Below, one piece after another: positions 1-7,950 of a stretch of DNA of 37,869 nt. The notes beneath the pieces were generated by a model, which searched no databases, was not told where the DNA came from, and worked only from the letters and a program-made list of their open reading frames with translations. This stretch comes from Porticoccaceae bacterium. GTDB taxonomy: Bacteria > Pseudomonadota > Gammaproteobacteria > Pseudomonadales > Porticoccaceae. Within the stretch, counting starts at the first letter, position 1, and each line of letters starts with the position of its first letter. A program made the position numbers and the translations under genes. Location: NCBI GenBank assembly GCA_023228865.1, contig JALOAH010000045.1:1-37869 (forward strand), written 5' to 3'.

Positions 1-123
1 GCGTTCCGACGGGCATACCGCCCAGCCGTCGTCGCCTTCCAGCCCCCACACTAGGCCGGTGGCGATGGCATCAGCGATAAAACGGTCAATATTTTCTTCA
101 ATACTATCGGACAAGGGTTTCAT
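1..123 (-). CDS. DUF2750-like protein, N-terminal part (gene runs off the window)
   Basis: The reverse strand reads from an ATG at 123 without a stop to base 1 and gives 41 residues. The visible part has an acidic amphipathic start followed by the run LVWGLEGDDGWAVCPSE at residues 24-40. A tryptophan-glycine-leucine then 'DGWA' arrangement is what I remember of the DUF2750 family, small proteins of unknown function. The rest of the gene lies outside the window, so neither length nor family can be confirmed. The ribosome-binding site is weak. The 103-base gap to rlmJ holds a 7-bp inverted repeat (157-163 and 184-190) of unknown meaning. Confidence 0.5.
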   Translation of the reverse strand, partial: MKPLSDSIEENIDRFIADAIATGLVWGLEGDDGWAVCPSER

Positions 124-226
124 AAGCGGCGCTCTATGGTCGTCAGGTTAAAATCCGTACTGGCAACTATAGCTGTTCGCTGCCCAGTACTGCCAATAGG
201 AAAAGATTATTTTTGGCGCGCGGGCG

Positions 227-1093
227 CTATTCGGGGCTCAGGGTTTCAATACGGCAAAAGCCTTCGCCATTGGTATCCAGGGCTTTCACCAGTCGCGGCA
301 GCTGACTTTGGCATTTTTCTTTGAGGCGCCACGGCGGGTTTATCACCAGCATACAGGATGAAGTCATGCCCAAATCGTCATTATCCGCCGCCACCCCCAG
401 TTCGAAAACCTGAATATTGGCAATGCCAGCGGCGACAAATTTGCGTTCAAACCAGTTTACCTGAGTGCGGTTAATTACCGGATACCAAATCGCAAAAATG
501 CCGGTGGCAAATTTGCGATGGGCGGCAATGACCCCATTGACCACCTGCTGGTAGTCGCCTTTCACTTCATAGGAGGGATCTATCAAAACCAGACCGCGGC
601 GCGCCTGGGGCGGCATCAGCGCCTGTAGCCCGGCGAGGCCGTCAGCGTTGCTGACGGTGACTTTTTTGCACCTGTGCTCGACCCCGTGCCCTTTGCCAGC
701 ATCCGCAATGAATTTGCACAGTGCAGCGTAGTCCTTGCTGTGAAGTTCAAACAACCAGGCGCGATCCTGGGGGCGCAGGTAGTGAAGGGCAAATCCGGGG
801 GAGCCGGGATAGTCCCGCAGCGCCCCCAAAGGGTTATAGCTGTCGACAACAGAAAAATAGGCCGCCAGCTCCTGCCAGTCTTTTCCCCGCAGGCGGGCAA
901 TGCCCCCCAGGTATTCGCCGGTTTTGCGGGCGTGCTCGCTGGAAAGGCTGTAACTGCCGGCGCCGGCGTGGGTATCTATGTACTCAAAAGGTTTATCCTT
1001 TTGACAGAGATAGGCCAGTATCTCGGTGAGGACAACATGCTTGAGCACGTCGGCAAAACTGCCCGCATGGAAGGAATGTCTGTAACTTAGCAA
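227..1093 (-). CDS. rlmJ: RlmJ, 23S rRNA (adenine-2030 N6)-methyltransferase
   Basis: RlmJ methylates N6 of A2030 in 23S rRNA using S-adenosylmethionine, acting on naked rRNA before assembly. The protein of 288 residues is close to the roughly 280 of the E. coli enzyme and starts with the family hallmark LSYRHSFHAGSFADVLKH. The SAM-binding glycine-rich motif is DTHAGAG at residues 40-46 and the catalytic motif is DPSY at 172-175, the form that replaces NPPY in this family. The start codon is TTG; I chose it because homologues begin exactly there (MLSYRH). The gene follows its own perfect TATAAT box and is transcribed away from pilU's end. The function call is firm. Confidence 0.95.
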   Translation of the reverse strand: MLSYRHSFHAGSFADVLKHVVLTEILAYLCQKDKPFEYIDTHAGAGSYSLSSEHARKTGEYLGGIARLRGKDWQELAAYFSVVDSYNPLGALRDYPGSPGFALHYLRPQDRAWLFELHSKDYAALCKFIADAGKGHGVEHRCKKVTVSNADGLAGLQALMPPQARRGLVLIDPSYEVKGDYQQVVNGVIAAHRKFATGIFAIWYPVINRTQVNWFERKFVAAGIANIQVFELGVAADNDDLGMTSSCMLVINPPWRLKEKCQSQLPRLVKALDTNGEGFCRIETLSPE

Positions 1094-1119
1094 GGGAAAT
1101 CTCTGTGGCGTTTGGCGTC

Positions 1120-1125
1120 ATTATA
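1120..1125 (-). promoter_or_regulatory. -10 box of the rlmJ promoter
   Basis: The reverse strand has a perfect TATAAT here, about 27 bases before the rlmJ start codon, giving a predicted leader of roughly 20 nt. No good -35 hexamer lies 16-18 bases upstream; the nearest TTGACC is only 11 bases away. The call rests on the -10 box and its position alone. Confidence 0.4.
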
Positions 1126-1187
1126 GAGCCTGACCAGGTCAATAGCCTGACACTGGCGTCGCTTTCGCCAATTTCTTTACTTACCCC

Positions 1188-2702
1188 TCAGAGCTGCAGG
1201 GGTGGAAATTCGCTGAACAGGTCGAGAAAATTGTCGCTCAAGGCGTCGTCGCCAAGCTCTCGAAGCAGTTTACTGGACGCCACCGCAACCCACACCGGTT
1301 TGGTGGTTGCCATGTCGACAACCCTGATCTCGACAGCGCCAACCATATCGCTGTCGGTCATGGTGGCGGTATGGGCTTTGACCGCAGCCTCGATACCGCC
1401 GCTTAAAAGATCGCGACGACTGTTGCAAAGTTGATAGCGAATCTCGATATCCGGGCGAGCCTCGCTCTCGTGGAGACCTTTGGCGGCCATGGTGAGGCGA
1501 ATACCTTTTTCGATGAGGACGTGGCGGCTGTCGCCCTCGGCCGCCAGTTTTTCCGGCTTGATTTTATAGGTGGCAATATCCTTGAAAGCGGTATTGGCAC
1601 AGTATCTGACCTCACGGGCTACTCTGGACGGTTTTTCACCGCCGCTGCCCTCGAGACGAAACCGCAGTGTCAGGTTGGTTTTCGAGTCGGCGTGATGGAG
1701 CGCTTCCTGCACAGTGAGCCTGCCCTGCTGCACCAGTTCAAACAGGTGGTCTTCAAAGGTTTGGCAGCCGAGGGGACGCGCCTGAATCATGGCATCCTGA
1801 ATCTCTGCACCGCGATCCTGATAGATCAACTCCTGAATCAGCGGTGTATTGAGCATGATTTCCACCACAGCCACCCGCCTGCCATCTTTGCCGATGGCCA
1901 GGCGCTGGGAAACAATGGCGCGCAGATGAGCCGACAGGTCGCTGCGCAGCTGCTTCTGGGCGGGATCCGGGAAAAAATTCTTGATGCGATCCAGGGCGTG
2001 GCTTGCGTTGCTGGCATGGAGGGTGGTAAGGCAGAGATGGCCTGTTTCGGCATAGGAAATCGCCTGCTTCATGGTTTCCATATCACGAACCTCTCCGATC
2101 ATGATGACATCCGGCGCCTCGCGCATGGCATTCTTGAGGGCGATGGCGTAAGAATCCGTATCTGCGCCAATCTCCCGCTGATTCACCAGGGACTGTTGGT
2201 GCTCGAAAATATATTCGATGGGATCTTCAATGGTGAGGATATGACCGGTTTTCAGCCTCGCCCGATAGTTGATCATGGCCGCCAAAGTGGTGGATTTACC
2301 GGTGCCAGTTCCGCCCACCAGAAGCACCAGGCCGCGATCTTCGAGAATCAGCGCATTGAGCAACGCCGGCAGCCCCAGCTCGGCAATCGAGGGCACGTTC
2401 GACTTGATAAATCGGGCCACCACTGCCGCATGCCCGCGCTGACGAAACAGGTTTATGCGAAAGCGGCCTACCGCGCCCAGGGAAAGGGGCATGTTCAGCT
2501 CCCGGCTGTCGGCAAACCGCGCCTGCTGCTGCTCATCAGTAATCGAGCCAATCATGGCGTCGATGAGGTCTTCGCTCAACGGCTGATCGCCGCAGGGGCT
2601 GACCACCCCCTCAACCTTGATCATGGGCGGCGCACCCACCGATAGAAATAAATCGGAGCCGCCGCGCACCACCACTTCGCTCAATAATTCATTCAATGTC
2701 AT
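1188..2702 (-). CDS. pilU: PilU-like type IV pilus retraction ATPase with an extra C-terminal domain
   Basis: Members of the PilT/PilU family are hexameric cytoplasmic ATPases that power or assist type IV pilus retraction. The N-terminal part (residues 1-340) carries the GGSDLFL start typical of PilU, Walker A GGTGTGKST at 130-138, the Asp box around TIEDPIEY at 157-164, Walker B DVIMIGEVRD at 198-207 and the His box around TGHLCLTTLHA at 220-230. The protein has 504 residues, against about 380 for Pseudomonas PilU. The extra stretch, about residues 365-500, looks like a DUF4136-type fold: a central KGL...RPDIEIRY segment and a final VWVAVAS...F.EFP segment. No pilT lies beside it. PilU is preferred over PilT from the N-terminus, with good but not complete certainty. 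Confidence 0.88.
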   Translation of the reverse strand: MTLNELLSEVVVRGGSDLFLSVGAPPMIKVEGVVSPCGDQPLSEDLIDAMIGSITDEQQQARFADSRELNMPLSLGAVGRFRINLFRQRGHAAVVARFIKSNVPSIAELGLPALLNALILEDRGLVLLVGGTGTGKSTTLAAMINYRARLKTGHILTIEDPIEYIFEHQQSLVNQREIGADTDSYAIALKNAMREAPDVIMIGEVRDMETMKQAISYAETGHLCLTTLHASNASHALDRIKNFFPDPAQKQLRSDLSAHLRAIVSQRLAIGKDGRRVAVVEIMLNTPLIQELIYQDRGAEIQDAMIQARPLGCQTFEDHLFELVQQGRLTVQEALHHADSKTNLTLRFRLEGSGGEKPSRVAREVRYCANTAFKDIATYKIKPEKLAAEGDSRHVLIEKGIRLTMAAKGLHESEARPDIEIRYQLCNSRRDLLSGGIEAAVKAHTATMTDSDMVGAVEIRVVDMATTKPVWVAVASSKLLRELGDDALSDNFLDLFSEFPPLQL

Positions 2703-2744
2703 CTTGACTGTCCTCTGGCGTCGAACCCGCTTTCAAGCCGTTGA

Positions 2745-2775
2745 ATTATAGCCCTTAGCAACAGGGGGTTGACAA
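2745..2775 (-). promoter_or_regulatory. Putative pilU promoter
   Basis: On the reverse strand TTGTCA (2775-2770) and a perfect TATAAT (2750-2745) are separated by 19 bases. Transcription would start near 2738, about 36 nt before the pilU start codon, which is preceded by a GAGGA ribosome-binding site. The -10 box is strong; the spacing is long. Confidence 0.45.
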
Positions 2776-2854
2776 AAACCACGGCACCGAAGCCCCCGTC
2801 ACACCGGCCGCCGCACCGCCCGGCCATGTTGTTGTGGCCGGGAATTCCGCCCTT

Positions 2855-2885
2855 TTGCAGAGTATTGCACACATAGTGATATAAT
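2855..2885 (+). promoter_or_regulatory. Putative purEK promoter
   Basis: TTGCAG at 2855-2860 and a perfect TATAAT at 2880-2885 are separated by 19 bases and point toward purE. The predicted leader is about 105 nt. I looked in it for a PurR-type operator and for a riboswitch-like fold and recognised neither. The divergent pilU promoter lies about 80 bases away in the same 296-base gap. Confidence 0.5.
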
Positions 2886-2998
2886 CCCGCGCCTGTTAAT
2901 TTGAACCTGCTGGCCTTGGCGCCGGAATTGTCTCCAGCGGAGCCAATCTGCCGGGATTAACCAGTAATTTTTTACTCTTACAAGCACTGGAGAAGCAC

Positions 2999-3493
2999 AT
3001 GCAAGCAAAGGTGGCCATCATCATGGGCTCGCGCAGCGACTGGCCCACCATGAAAGCGGCCTCGGAAATTCTCGATCTGTTGGCTGTGCCCTATCAGGTG
3101 GATGTGGTTTCTGCCCACCGCACCCCGGACAAATTGATGAGTTTTGCCAGTAGCGCTGCTGACAATGGCTTTGAAGTCATTATTGCCGGTGCTGGCGGCG
3201 CCGCCCATCTGCCGGGCATGGTAGCCGCCAAGACCCGCCTGCCGGTGCTCGGCGTTCCCGTACAGAGTAAAGCCCTGAACGGCCTCGACAGTCTGCTGTC
3301 CATCGTGCAGATGCCCAAGGGCGTTGCCGTTGGCACTCTGGCCATAGGCACTGCGGGCGCGTTCAATGCCGGCCTCCTGGCTTGCCAGATTCTCGCCATT
3401 CAGGACGCCGACCTGGCGACCCGAATCGACAATTTCCGCAACAAGCAGCGGGATGACGTTCTCGACAGTCCGGATCCAAGGGTTGATCAATGA
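2999..3493 (+). CDS. purE: PurE, N5-carboxyaminoimidazole ribonucleotide mutase
   Basis: PurE moves the carboxyl group of N5-CAIR to carbon 4 to give CAIR in de novo purine synthesis. The 164 residues match the short bacterial class I enzyme. Visible signatures are the phosphate-binding GSRSDW near residue 11, SAHRTP near 39-44 with the catalytic histidine, and [12 protein letters not shown] near 64-75. A GGAG ribosome-binding site sits 6 bases before the ATG. The stop overlaps the purK start by four bases (ATGA), so the two are translationally coupled and made in similar amounts, as expected for enzymes of consecutive steps. Confidence 0.97.
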   Translation: MQAKVAIIMGSRSDWPTMKAASEILDLLAVPYQVDVVSAHRTPDKLMSFASSAADNGFEVIIAGAGGAAHLPGMVAAKTRLPVLGVPVQSKALNGLDSLLSIVQMPKGVAVGTLAIGTAGAFNAGLLACQILAIQDADLATRIDNFRNKQRDDVLDSPDPRVDQ

Positions 3494-4560
3494 CAACAGT
3501 GTGGATTCTCGGCGCCGGCCAGCTGGGCGCTATGCTCAAACACGCGGGCATGCCCCTCAACATTGAGGTTCGCCCGGTGGCTCTGGACAGTACAGAAATC
3601 CCCCTGACTGACAGTGACGACCTGGTTACCCCCGAAATCGAGCACTGGCCAGAGACCCCCGCAACCCAGGCTCTGGCCAGCCATAACAATCTGGTCAATC
3701 GCTCGGTGTTTGGTCTTTTGGCAGACCGTCTGTCGCAAAAGCAGCTCCTCGACAAACTCAACCTGGCAACAGCACCCTGGCAGCAGGTCGACAGCCATAT
3801 CGGCGAAGCAGATCTCCACGCCAAACTTGGCGAGCGGGTGCTGTTGAAACAGTGCCGCGGCGGATACGACGGCAAAGGCCAACACTGGCTCCGACAGTCG
3901 GACAACAGCCAAATCCCCCCCCAGTGGCGCAATGCCGCCATTGCCGAGCGCGCAATTCCCTTTGATGAAGAGGTGTCTGTCATCGGCGTTCGCGACGCCA
4001 AAGGCAATACCGCCTTTTATCCCCTGGTGCTGAACCTCCATGTCAACGGCACTCTCACCGCCTCCATCGCCCCCCTTGACCGCCTTGCTCATCTCCAGAA
4101 CCAGGCCGAAACCATGCTCTCAGCGATTCTCCATGACCTCAACTATGTGGGTGTCATGGCCATGGAGTGTTTTCGCGTCGGCGACACATTGCTGGTCAAC
4201 GAACTGGCGCCCAGGGTTCATAACAGCGGTCACTGGACCCAGGCGGGCTGCAGCATCAGCCAGTTTGAAAGCCATCTGCGCGCCGTTTGCGGCTTGCCCA
4301 TTCTGGCGCCCACCACCAAAGGTTTGACCCTGATGGTGAACCTGCTCGGCTGTGAGCGGGATGACCGCTGGCTCGAAATTCCGCAGGCAGAACTCTGGTG
4401 GTACGGCAAAGACGTTCGCCCGGGCAGAAAAGTGGGTCATATCAATCTCTGCATTGGCAGCGCTGCCAGGGGCAAACAAAGCCTTGCAGCTCTCGCTCCT
4501 CTCCTTCCCCCCTGGTATGCGGATGTTTTTGCGTGGATACGCACCAACATCAAACCTTAA
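3490..4560 (+). CDS. purK: PurK, N5-carboxyaminoimidazole ribonucleotide synthetase
   Basis: PurK is an ATP-grasp enzyme that carboxylates AIR with bicarbonate and ATP to N5-CAIR, the substrate of PurE. The 356-residue protein opens with the nucleotide-fold motif [12 protein letters not shown]. It has the ATP-grasp lysine region [15 protein letters not shown], and a metal- and ATP-binding stretch around [17 protein letters not shown], which is diagnostic for the PurK/PurT group. It overlaps purE by four bases and forms the operon purEK. The gene ends without a recognisable terminator; the universal stress protein gene starts 99 bases later with its own promoter candidate. Confidence 0.96.
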   Translation: MTTVWILGAGQLGAMLKHAGMPLNIEVRPVALDSTEIPLTDSDDLVTPEIEHWPETPATQALASHNNLVNRSVFGLLADRLSQKQLLDKLNLATAPWQQVDSHIGEADLHAKLGERVLLKQCRGGYDGKGQHWLRQSDNSQIPPQWRNAAIAERAIPFDEEVSVIGVRDAKGNTAFYPLVLNLHVNGTLTASIAPLDRLAHLQNQAETMLSAILHDLNYVGVMAMECFRVGDTLLVNELAPRVHNSGHWTQAGCSISQFESHLRAVCGLPILAPTTKGLTLMVNLLGCERDDRWLEIPQAELWWYGKDVRPGRKVGHINLCIGSAARGKQSLAALAPLLPPWYADVFAWIRTNIKP

Positions 4561-4586
4561 TCACGGCTTGTTTATTTCAGATCAAC

Positions 4587-4613
4587 TTGACGAAATCAGC
4601 GCCTGGCTATACT
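4587..4613 (+). promoter_or_regulatory. Putative promoter of the universal stress protein gene
   Basis: TTGACG at 4587-4592 and TATACT at 4608-4613 lie in the gap after purK. The spacer is only 15 bases, shorter than usual. Transcription would start about 40 bases before the ATG at 4660, which has a GGAG ribosome-binding site. Confidence 0.45.
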
Positions 4614-4659
4614 TTCAACGGTTGAACAAACCCATTCCCCATTCACCGGAGTAACAAAG

Positions 4660-5466
4660 ATGGCTCTTGAAGCAAGGCTGCTGGTTGTTGTCGACCCTAC
4701 CAGCGACAAACACCCGACAATTGATAGAGTACTGCAACAAATGAATGCCGGCCTTCCCCACTACCAGCCGGAGATAACCCTACTGTTTGCTATTGACCAC
4801 AGCAATACAGACACCCACGCAAGCAACCCCGCGCTCTTTCGCGACGAACATTTTCTCCACAAGCTGGCGGAACCTCTGCGGGATCTCGGCCTGGCGACAA
4901 GAATACGAATTTCCTGGAGCCAGGACTGGGCCGACAGCATCATTGCCAACGCCGAAGCGGTTGACGCCACCACGGTTCTGGTGGCACATCCCGGCGAAAC
5001 CGCCAGCAAATCCCTCAGCGACGAATACTGGCACCTGATCAGGCACTGCCCTGTTCCCGTGGGAATTATTCAGAGCAATGCCCGGGAAGACATCGCCAAA
5101 ACCATTGTGGTTTCCATGGACGTTCAGGACAGCAAGCTCGAAGGCCTCAACAAGCGCATTCTCAAAGCGGGCAAGCTCACCGCTGAAATGCACGGCGCCG
5201 AGCTTCACATCATCAACGCCTACGGAGATTCCTCCACCTATCCGGATCGCGCCAAAATCGTCGCTGCCACCGGTCTTGCCAACGATCACATTCACCTCAA
5301 AGCCGGTCAACCTGACGAGGCGCTTGCAGAAATCTGCAAGGAACTCAACCCTGAGCTGGTGATTATTGGCGCAACCCGCCGCACCGGCATCAAGGCGGCA
5401 CTGCGCGGGCGCAAAATTGGTCAGATTCTCAAAAACATCCACAGGCATGTCTATGTAGTCACCTGA
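4660..5466 (+). CDS. Universal stress protein with two tandem Usp domains (UspE-like)
   Basis: The 268 residues divide into two Usp folds, about 5-138 and 145-268, the layout of UspE. Each begins with a beta strand rich in valine (RLLVVVDPTSD; TIVVSMDV) and ends in a hydrophobic strand (CPVPVGII; RHVYVVT). The second half carries ELVIIGATRRTGIKAALRG, close to the G-x2-G-x9-G nucleotide-binding signature but with altered spacing, so ATP binding is uncertain. Usp proteins are cytoplasmic factors for survival in starvation and stress; the exact role of this one cannot be read from sequence. It stands alone between purK and a transporter gene. Confidence 0.88.
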   Translation: MALEARLLVVVDPTSDKHPTIDRVLQQMNAGLPHYQPEITLLFAIDHSNTDTHASNPALFRDEHFLHKLAEPLRDLGLATRIRISWSQDWADSIIANAEAVDATTVLVAHPGETASKSLSDEYWHLIRHCPVPVGIIQSNAREDIAKTIVVSMDVQDSKLEGLNKRILKAGKLTAEMHGAELHIINAYGDSSTYPDRAKIVAATGLANDHIHLKAGQPDEALAEICKELNPELVIIGATRRTGIKAALRGRKIGQILKNIHRHVYVVT

Positions 5467-5485
5467 GCACCCGCACCTATCCGCT

Positions 5486-5518
5486 GGCGAATCCTGGCGG
5501 AATTTGTCATGATTCGCC
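5486..5518. repeat. Inverted repeat upstream of the transporter gene
   Basis: GGCGAATC (5486-5493) and GATTCGCC (5511-5518) are perfect complements separated by 17 bases. There is no T tract, so it is not a convincing terminator for the stress protein gene. It could be an operator or a leader hairpin of the transporter gene. Confidence 0.4.
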
Positions 5519-5545
5519 GCAAACGGGCTATCCCAAGGGGAGCGT

Positions 5546-6895
5546 GTGAAAGGGCAGGCACGGGGTGAATTTTCATCGCGGCTCGGGTTTATCCTCGCGG
5601 CCACAGGCTCCGCAGTGGGGCTCGGCAATATTTGGGGCTTCCCCACCAACACCGCAGAAAATGGCGGCGCCGCTTTCCTACTGGTTTATCTGATTCTCGC
5701 TTTCTGTCTTGCCTACCCGGCGTTAATGGCTGAACTCATCATTGGCCGCCACTGTCGCGCCAACATTGTCAGCGCCCTTGGCGGGCTTCCCTCTGGCAAA
5801 ATCGGCCGCAACCTAGGGGTCGCTGCAGGGCTTGTCGGCGTTTTCACCGCCAGCGCCATTCTCGGTTTTTATTCCCTGGTGGCGGGCTGGATGGTCGCCC
5901 AGCTTGCCGCCCAGGGCGCAACCCTGGCAGGAGCCGATGGTCTCGCAGACTGGCTTGACCGCCAAAGCCTGGCTCGCGATATGGGCTGCGCCCTGATTTT
6001 TACCGTATTCACCATTACGCTAGTTGGCGAGGGCGTCAAAGAGGGCATTGAACGCTGGTCATCCCGGCTGATGCCCTTGCTGCTTCTGCTGCTGCTCGCC
6101 CTGATCACCTATGTGATGTCCCAACCCGGCGCTGCGCTGGGGTTAAAGGTCTATCTGCTTCCCGACATTTCCAGAGTCCTTGATGGCGAACTGATCATCA
6201 GCGCCCTCGGCCAGGCTTTTTTCTCCCTGTCCCTCGGCGTTGGCACCATGCTCATCTACGGCTCCTATATTCCCCGTGAAGAAAACCTGCCCACCCTGGG
6301 GGCGGCGGTCACCCTGATCGATATGGGCGTTGCCTTTCTCGCCGGCCTGTTGATTCTGCCAGCCCTCTTTGTAGCCCAGCAGGGAGGGGTAGAAATTTAC
6401 CAAAACGGCGAGCTGATTGCCGGCCCCACCTTGATTTTGCAGGTGCTGCCCACGCTGTTCGACACCATGGGCACGGCGGGAATTATTTTTGCCCTGGCAT
6501 TTTTTGCCCTGCTGACCATTGCCGCCCTGACATCCTCGATATCCATGCTGGAGGTCCCCACCTCGCTCCTTGTCGAGAGCACCGTCCTTGAGCGCCGCAG
6601 CGCATCCTGGCTGGCTGGCGGTGTAATTTTTATGCTCACGGTGGCACTGGTGATCTGGTTTGACCCCCTCTTCGCCCTGGTTGTCACCGCAACCACAGAA
6701 TACAGCGAACCTCTGCTGGGGATCGTGCTCTGCCTGTTCGCCGGCTGGGTCATTAGCCGCAATAAACTTCTCGAAGAACTGCGCCACGGCAACCCAGACA
6801 TTGAGCACAGTTATTTCTGGAAAATCTGGCCACCCTATATGCGCTTTTTTTGTCCACTGTTAATCGCTGCCGCTTTTATTCAGTCCCTTCGTTAG
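5546..6895 (+). CDS. Sodium-dependent transporter, neurotransmitter:sodium symporter (NSS/SNF) family
   Basis: This is a multi-spanning inner membrane protein of 449 residues with about 11-12 hydrophobic segments, the size of LeuT-like Na+-coupled amino acid symporters. The TM1 signature is GSAVGLGNIWGFP at residues 21-33, followed by ENGGAAF, where the unwound helix binds substrate and Na+. The residue after Trp30 is glycine rather than the gating arginine of LeuT (R30). The start is GTG with AAGGGGAG just upstream; homologues start close to here. An 8-bp inverted repeat (5486-5493 and 5511-5518) lies in the leader without a T run. The substrate cannot be named; an amino acid is the family expectation. 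Confidence 0.9.
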   Translation: MKGQARGEFSSRLGFILAATGSAVGLGNIWGFPTNTAENGGAAFLLVYLILAFCLAYPALMAELIIGRHCRANIVSALGGLPSGKIGRNLGVAAGLVGVFTASAILGFYSLVAGWMVAQLAAQGATLAGADGLADWLDRQSLARDMGCALIFTVFTITLVGEGVKEGIERWSSRLMPLLLLLLLALITYVMSQPGAALGLKVYLLPDISRVLDGELIISALGQAFFSLSLGVGTMLIYGSYIPREENLPTLGAAVTLIDMGVAFLAGLLILPALFVAQQGGVEIYQNGELIAGPTLILQVLPTLFDTMGTAGIIFALAFFALLTIAALTSSISMLEVPTSLLVESTVLERRSASWLAGGVIFMLTVALVIWFDPLFALVVTATTEYSEPLLGIVLCLFAGWVISRNKLLEELRHGNPDIEHSYFWKIWPPYMRFFCPLLIAAAFIQSLR

Positions 6896-6930
6896 CGTCA
6901 GGATGCGCCAACCGCTCTACAGCGCTCTGG

Positions 6931-7512
6931 TTACTGAGCGCCGCCGCCAAGACTCAAGTGGCGGCTGTTGGCAGAGAATTGGTTGCGAAGAAAATCCATC
7001 TGGTCACCGCGAATCCGCCTTGAGTTGATGATGGCGAGGTACTCCGCATTGTTGGGCCTGTAGGGCAGAGCCACCAGCTCGAGACCGATCTCCTCAAGGA
7101 GGTGGTTGGCCTTGTACTGATTGCAGCGACGGCAGGCGGTAACCACATTTTCCCAGCGATCTTCACCTTTGCGCGACAGGGGAATAATGTGATCCCTGGT
7201 GAGCTGAGCCTGGCGAAAAGGCTCCGCACAGTACATGCAGATATAGCCGTCCCGGGCAAAGAGCGCGTCGTTGCGCAGCGGAAATGACAGGCGCGGCCGC
7301 GCCAGGCGTTCACCCCCACAGGCAATAATACTGGGCAGCTCAATCTGTGAACGCTTGCCCGTCACTCGCGAATGGCCGCCCCTGACTTTATGAATGACGT
7401 CCCCCAAACTCCAGGCCACCAATTCTCGAGCATACAGACAAACCGCCGCTTGCCAGTCGAGCCATTCAATGGGCTGCCCGGCGAGATTGAGACGCAGTAT
7501 TTTTAATGACAT
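6931..7512 (-). CDS. HNH endonuclease family protein
   Basis: The 193-residue protein has a C-terminal HNH nuclease fold: a CMYC zinc knuckle at 92-95, the metal-binding DHIIPLSRKG at 107-116, an asparagine in WENVVTACRRCN at 120-131, and the second CRRC knuckle at 127-130. The N-terminal 80 residues (starting SLKILRLNLAGQPIEWLDWQ) are typical of the widespread chromosomal HNH proteins found singly in proteobacteria. These have no assigned target, and DNA nicking or repair is only inferred. The gene is convergent with the transporter gene and is preceded by a GGGAG site. It has a promoter candidate about 200 bases upstream. No partner methylase, toxin or phage gene is near it. Confidence 0.9.
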   Translation of the reverse strand: MSLKILRLNLAGQPIEWLDWQAAVCLYARELVAWSLGDVIHKVRGGHSRVTGKRSQIELPSIIACGGERLARPRLSFPLRNDALFARDGYICMYCAEPFRQAQLTRDHIIPLSRKGEDRWENVVTACRRCNQYKANHLLEEIGLELVALPYRPNNAEYLAIINSRRIRGDQMDFLRNQFSANSRHLSLGGGAQ

Positions 7513-7718
7513 GGTTCACACTCCCAAAAAACCAAGGCGCAGGGCGCAAGCCGAGGCCAAAGACACAATCGCAAGAGAAGGGGAAGGAAAACTGCAGCGG
7601 GAAACAGACTCTCCAGCACTGGCGTCTGGATTTTGGGAGGTTCGGCCATCCGTAGGCGATGGCACATTCGCAGCAAACGTGACTTATTGCAGACAGCGTC
7701 CTCGCGTGGCTTTAGGCT

Positions 7719-7746
7719 ATCTTAACCCTGGAAAAGATACTGTCAA
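7719..7746 (-). promoter_or_regulatory. Putative promoter of the HNH gene
   Basis: On the reverse strand a perfect TTGACA (7746-7741) is followed after 16 bases by TAAGAT (7724-7719). Transcription would start near 7711 and give a leader of about 200 nt before the HNH start at 7512. I see nothing recognisable in that leader. It lies directly downstream of the small RNA terminator, so the two units appear separate. Confidence 0.5.
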
Positions 7747-7795
7747 CCACCCTGGAGTAGGAAAACAGGGATCACACAACCACAAAAAATGAGGC

Positions 7796-7832
7796 AAAAA
7801 GAAACGCTCCAACGCCGAAGCACTGGAGCGTT
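7796..7832 (-). terminator. Rho-independent terminator of the small RNA
   Basis: On the reverse strand arms 7832-7820 and 7815-7803 pair over 13 bp, including two G-U pairs. They close a UUCG tetraloop on a C-G pair, the most stable kind of RNA hairpin. The stem is followed by TCTTTTT (7802-7796). This is a strong intrinsic terminator facing away from xseB and cannot serve the HNH gene, which starts further downstream. Confidence 0.9.
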
Positions 7833-7945
7833 AAAAAGCAGTATAGAAATTGCATCCTTCCTGATGCACAAACACCGCACTTCCGTGAAGCGGATATCCT
7901 TATCGTTCCCTGGTAAACGGATCCTTCCGCAATGCATCCTTGCGT
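7796..7945 (-). ncRNA. Predicted CsrA/RsmA-titrating small RNA (RsmY/RsmZ/CsrB type)
   Basis: The reverse strand encodes a roughly 150-nt RNA with eight GGA triplets ahead of its terminator, four of them in the identical word AGGAT. At least five can sit in hairpin loops: GCA-AGGA-TGC (7942-7933), CGGA-AGGA-TCCG (7929-7918), GATA-AGGA-TATC (7904-7893), CAC-GGAA-GTG (7887-7878) and TGCATC-AGGAAG-GATGCA (7868-7851). A GGA in a loop, preceded by A or AN, is the binding signature of CsrA/RsmA, and several such sites in one short RNA define the RsmY/RsmZ/CsrB class. The gene has a -10 box, a GacA-type palindrome centred about 65 bases upstream of the predicted start, and a strong terminator. The start point (about 7945) is predicted. 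The location beside xseB is not one I recall for known Rsm RNAs. Confidence 0.85.
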
Positions 7946-7950
7946 GATTA

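Noticed and set aside
124..226. Terminator after rlmJ
   Set aside because: The GC-rich GCGCCCGCGCGC segment can form only a four-base stem and the following tract is A-rich, not T-rich, on the transcribed strand.
1431..2645. A 404-codon plus-strand open frame
   Set aside because: It is antisense to the PilU-like gene, whose Walker motifs are intact, and shows no domain of its own.
2886..2998. Possible purine riboswitch in the purE leader
   Set aside because: The leader has some complementary segments but I see none of the conserved core of known purine-responsive riboswitches, nor a terminator.
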